The notes under the pieces were generated by a model. The model had not been told where the DNA came from. It searched no databases and was given only the letters and a program-made list of their open reading frames with translations. A program made the position numbers and the translations under genes. A stretch of 33,621 nt of DNA from Acidobacteriaceae bacterium (lineage in GTDB: Bacteria; Acidobacteriota; Terriglobia; Terriglobales; Acidobacteriaceae). The stretch lies in the NCBI GenBank assembly GCA_003142935.1, contig PLOG01000164.1:71805-105425 (forward strand). The letters are read 5' to 3'. Of this stretch, positions 31,561 to 33,621 are shown piece after piece (the stretch's first letter is position 1; each line of letters opens with the position of its first letter).

Positions 31561-32517
31561 ATGGCGGACGTGCGCAATGAATCCGATCGGGAAGCCCGGA
31601 ACGGACTTGGCCGCGTATGGCAGTGGCTCGATTCGGCGCACGACCTGATCTTCTCGGAAGCGAACAGGACGGCCATGAGGCAACTGGCCATCCGCCTGAG
31701 CATTGCCGGGTTTGCGATTCACCTGCTGCTGATTCTCCTGGCCCGGACACTTGCGCACCCGCCGCAACTGATTGCCGAGGCCGGCCAGAATTATCTGACG
31801 GCGATTTCAACGCCCTTCAACTTCATCCTGTTTTACGAAGTCCTGGTACTCATTGCGGCGCTGCCGACCTCGACAACGCGCTCGATTGCGAGTCAATTCG
31901 AGATCGTGTCGCTGATCTTTATCCGCGATGTTTTCCGGGACATTGGCAAGGCCGGGGACCTGGTGATCGGGCACAAGCTGACGTTGGAATCGCTGCCCCT
32001 GTTTATGGATATGTGGGCGGGATTCCTGATGTTCTTTCTGGTGACGGTGTTTCAGCACGTGGCCCAGATGCGCACAGGGGTCTCGGTCACTTCGATGCCA
32101 ACGCGGGGAACGCTGCGGTTTATTGCACAGAAGAGGGCGGTGGCCGCGGGTCTGGCCACGTTGCTAATGGCCATGGCCGCCTACAATCTGGGCCTGTTTG
32201 CCATTGCCGTGGGCAGGTTGTTGCTGACCGGGCAAGGCACCATCGACACCAGCACCACTACGTTCTATAACGACGTGTTCACGGTGATGATCTTCACCGA
32301 TGTGCTGATCCTGATCCTGTCGCTGGCGGTATCGGGAAAATATGAGATGGTGTTTCGCAATGCTGCCTTCATCGTATCGATCATCCTCATCCGCTTCGCG
32401 CTGACGGAAGGATATCCATACGGCGCGCCGCTGGCGATCGTGGCCATGCTGTTCGGTATCCTGACCCTGATGGTCTACAACTACCACCAGCGCATTAACT
32501 GGCCGGTGGCCGGGTAG
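31561..32517 (+). CDS. Polytopic membrane protein of unknown function
   Basis: This 318-residue protein has about seven hydrophobic segments, including LSIAGFAIHLLLILLAR, TPFNFILFYEVLVLIAALP, MWAGFLMFFLVTVFQHVA, AAGLATLLMAMAAYNLGLFAIAVG, VMIFTDVLILILSLAV, and two near the C-terminus. A conserved-looking cytoplasmic stretch, SIASQFEIVSLIFIRDVFRDIGK, separates helices 2 and 3. I have the impression of a widespread uncharacterised family but cannot name it. The start at 31561 begins a charged N-terminus (MADVRNESDREARNG); the longer frame from 31474 overlaps the likely promoter zone of the divergent GH27 gene. Confidence 0.7.
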   Translation: MADVRNESDREARNGLGRVWQWLDSAHDLIFSEANRTAMRQLAIRLSIAGFAIHLLLILLARTLAHPPQLIAEAGQNYLTAISTPFNFILFYEVLVLIAALPTSTTRSIASQFEIVSLIFIRDVFRDIGKAGDLVIGHKLTLESLPLFMDMWAGFLMFFLVTVFQHVAQMRTGVSVTSMPTRGTLRFIAQKRAVAAGLATLLMAMAAYNLGLFAIAVGRLLLTGQGTIDTSTTTFYNDVFTVMIFTDVLILILSLAVSGKYEMVFRNAAFIVSIILIRFALTEGYPYGAPLAIVAMLFGILTLMVYNYHQRINWPVAG

Positions 32518-32528
32518 GGCCGAGCTGC

Positions 32529-33200
32529 TTAACCGAAGAGGTTGTCGATCTTCTGGTTGAGGGCTGCCATCTGCTGGCGGAGTTCTTCCACCGCGGCTTC
32601 GATGGATTCGAATCGCTGCTGGAAGGCGCTGCTGGCGGAAGAGGCATCGTGCGCTGGAGCAGATTCGACGGGAGTGAATTGAATGCCCTCGACCGGACCC
32701 GACAGCAGATGCGCGTAGCGGGCTTCCTTGGTGCCGGGCTGGCGCGGCAAAACTGCGGCCAGCGGCGGCTCGCGGTCCATCAGCTTTTGTATGCCGGCAA
32801 GCACATCGGAGATTTCTTCAAAGCTGTGCAGGCGTTCGGTGCGGCCGCGAAGTTCGCCGGGCGTTTGCGGCCCGCGCAGCAGTAGCACGCACAGCAGCGC
32901 CGTCTCCGCGCGGCTGAAGTTGAACGCCTCGCCAAGCCAGTGCTCGTACTTGGTCACGCGGCCGTCGGCCGAGCGCGCGCGACCGGCGAGGCGCTTGTCC
33001 TCAAGACCATGCAGGGCCTGGCGCACATCGTCTTCATCCAGGTTCATCACCGGCTCGCGGTTCGAGCGCTGATTGCATGCGTTGATCAATGCATTGAGAG
33101 AGAGCGGATAGTAATCGGGAGTGGTGACTTCCTTTTCGACAAGCGCGCCCAGAACACGGGCCTGGGCGGCAGTGAGCAGGATGGAATCGGCAGGCGACAT
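32529..33200 (-). CDS. yceH: YceH family protein (DUF480/UPF0502)
   Basis: This 223-residue protein matches the YceH family, which has two tandem winged-helix domains and no firmly known function. The signatures are LTAAQARVLGALVEKEVTTPDYYPLSLNALINACNQ, then NREPVM near residue 50, RGPQTPGELRGRTERLHSF around 110, and VLPRQPGTKEARYAHLLSG. It ends with a predicted coiled coil (FESIEAAVEELRQQMAALNQKIDNL). It lies 19 bases downstream of the RND pump gene on the same strand, so they may be co-transcribed. Confidence 0.9.
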   Translation of the reverse strand: MSPADSILLTAAQARVLGALVEKEVTTPDYYPLSLNALINACNQRSNREPVMNLDEDDVRQALHGLEDKRLAGRARSADGRVTKYEHWLGEAFNFSRAETALLCVLLLRGPQTPGELRGRTERLHSFEEISDVLAGIQKLMDREPPLAAVLPRQPGTKEARYAHLLSGPVEGIQFTPVESAPAHDASSASSAFQQRFESIEAAVEELRQQMAALNQKIDNLFG

Positions 33201-33219
33201 AGGTCTATTCTCCCACGCT

Positions 33220-33621
33220 CTATGCCAGTTCCTCGGCTTGTGCCCCGCGGTGGCGGGTCAGCAGGAAGTAAACCAGCGGCGTGACGACCAGGCTGAGCAC
33301 CATGGAGATGGTGAGGCCGCCAATGACGGCGATCGCAAGCGGCTGCAGCATCTGCGAGCCTGCGCCGAGCGCAAAGGCCAACGGCAACATGCCGCAAACG
33401 GCGGCGACTGCTGTCATGACGATGGGGCGCAGGCGGCGCTGGGCCGCCTGAAGCATGGCATCGTGCGGGGATGCGCCCTGGGCGCGGAACTTCTCATCGG
33501 CGTCAAGCAGCAGAATGCCGTTCTTGGCTACGATGCCGATGACCATGATGAGCCCCATGAATGAAGCGACATTGAAGGTTGTCCTGGTGACGAGCAGCGC
33601 CAGGATGACGCCGGAGATGGA
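33220..33621 (-). CDS. RND-type efflux permease, C-terminal end (continues past window)
   Basis: About 133 residues of an RND transporter are visible, with the frame open to the right edge. They cover the last transmembrane helices: FMGLIMVIGIVAKNGILLLDADEKFR, the conserved RLRPIVMTAVAAVCGMLPLAF segment, and a final helix (ISMVLSLVVTPLVYFLL) with a short tail. GIVxKNxILLxD followed by RxRPIxMT is characteristic of AcrB/CusA-type proton-driven pumps. The missing N-terminal ~900 residues prevent assigning drug or metal specificity. The ATG at 33558 is internal, not the start. Confidence 0.88.
   Translation of the reverse strand, partial: SISGVILALLVTRTTFNVASFMGLIMVIGIVAKNGILLLDADEKFRAQGASPHDAMLQAAQRRLRPIVMTAVAAVCGMLPLAFALGAGSQMLQPLAIAVIGGLTISMVLSLVVTPLVYFLLTRHRGAQAEELA

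Overview
The window is a chromosomal segment of about 60% G+C, most likely from an Acidobacteriota (Terriglobia-type) genome. This taxonomic call is inference. It rests on the gene mix: a DUF6677-like membrane protein, a bactofilin, two Crp/Fnr regulators, a secreted GH27 alpha-galactosidase, YceH, and a porin-cytochrome cluster. Heptanucleotide repeats and worn insertion sequences fit too. No rRNA, tRNA or CRISPR array was seen.

Layout. (1) 2-922: the 3' part of an M24 (Xaa-Pro) peptidase gene. (2) About 1100-6210: a mobile-element graveyard. It holds a DNA methyltransferase cut off after its SAM motif, fused tail-to-tail to an orphan 'mobile mystery protein A' gene. It also holds two blocks of heptad repeats, a small membrane-protein pair (2158-2765), a decayed IS5-family element, a frameshifted IS4-family element with clear terminal inverted repeats, and an internally deleted IS1634-family relic. 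(3) 6246-14197: the most notable part, a minus-strand multiheme cytochrome cluster. In transcription order it encodes a periplasmic decaheme MtrA/MtoA/DmsE-type cytochrome, an MtrB/PioB-type outer-membrane barrel, two near-duplicate monoheme cytochromes c and a membrane-anchored NapC/NirT-type cytochrome with six heme motifs. A Crp/Fnr regulator is divergent from it, and a CRP-like operator lies in the shared 740-bp upstream region. The set matches, part for part, an extracellular electron conduit: quinone pool <-> NapC-type <-> small periplasmic carriers <-> decaheme-in-barrel <-> outside. No surface MtrC/OmcA-type cytochrome is present, which resembles the Mto/Pio Fe(II)-oxidation arrangement more than the Shewanella Mtr one. 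(4) 14247-24850: housekeeping and envelope genes: an NTF2-like secreted protein, RNase R with an unusual insert, a bactofilin, MurJ, a secreted prolyl oligopeptidase, a GAF-EAL c-di-GMP phosphodiesterase and a ribbon-helix-helix protein. (5) 24851-33621: an RlmI-like methyltransferase, the bifunctional (p)ppGpp enzyme Rel, a second Crp/Fnr regulator followed by a 57-aa membrane peptide, GH27 alpha-galactosidase, an unknown polytopic membrane protein, YceH, and the C-terminal end of an RND efflux pump running off the window.

Two small genes (59 and 57 aa) were found by hand. Start codons were adjusted wherever a Shine-Dalgarno sequence decided between candidates. All family names come from recognising motifs by eye; no database search was run.
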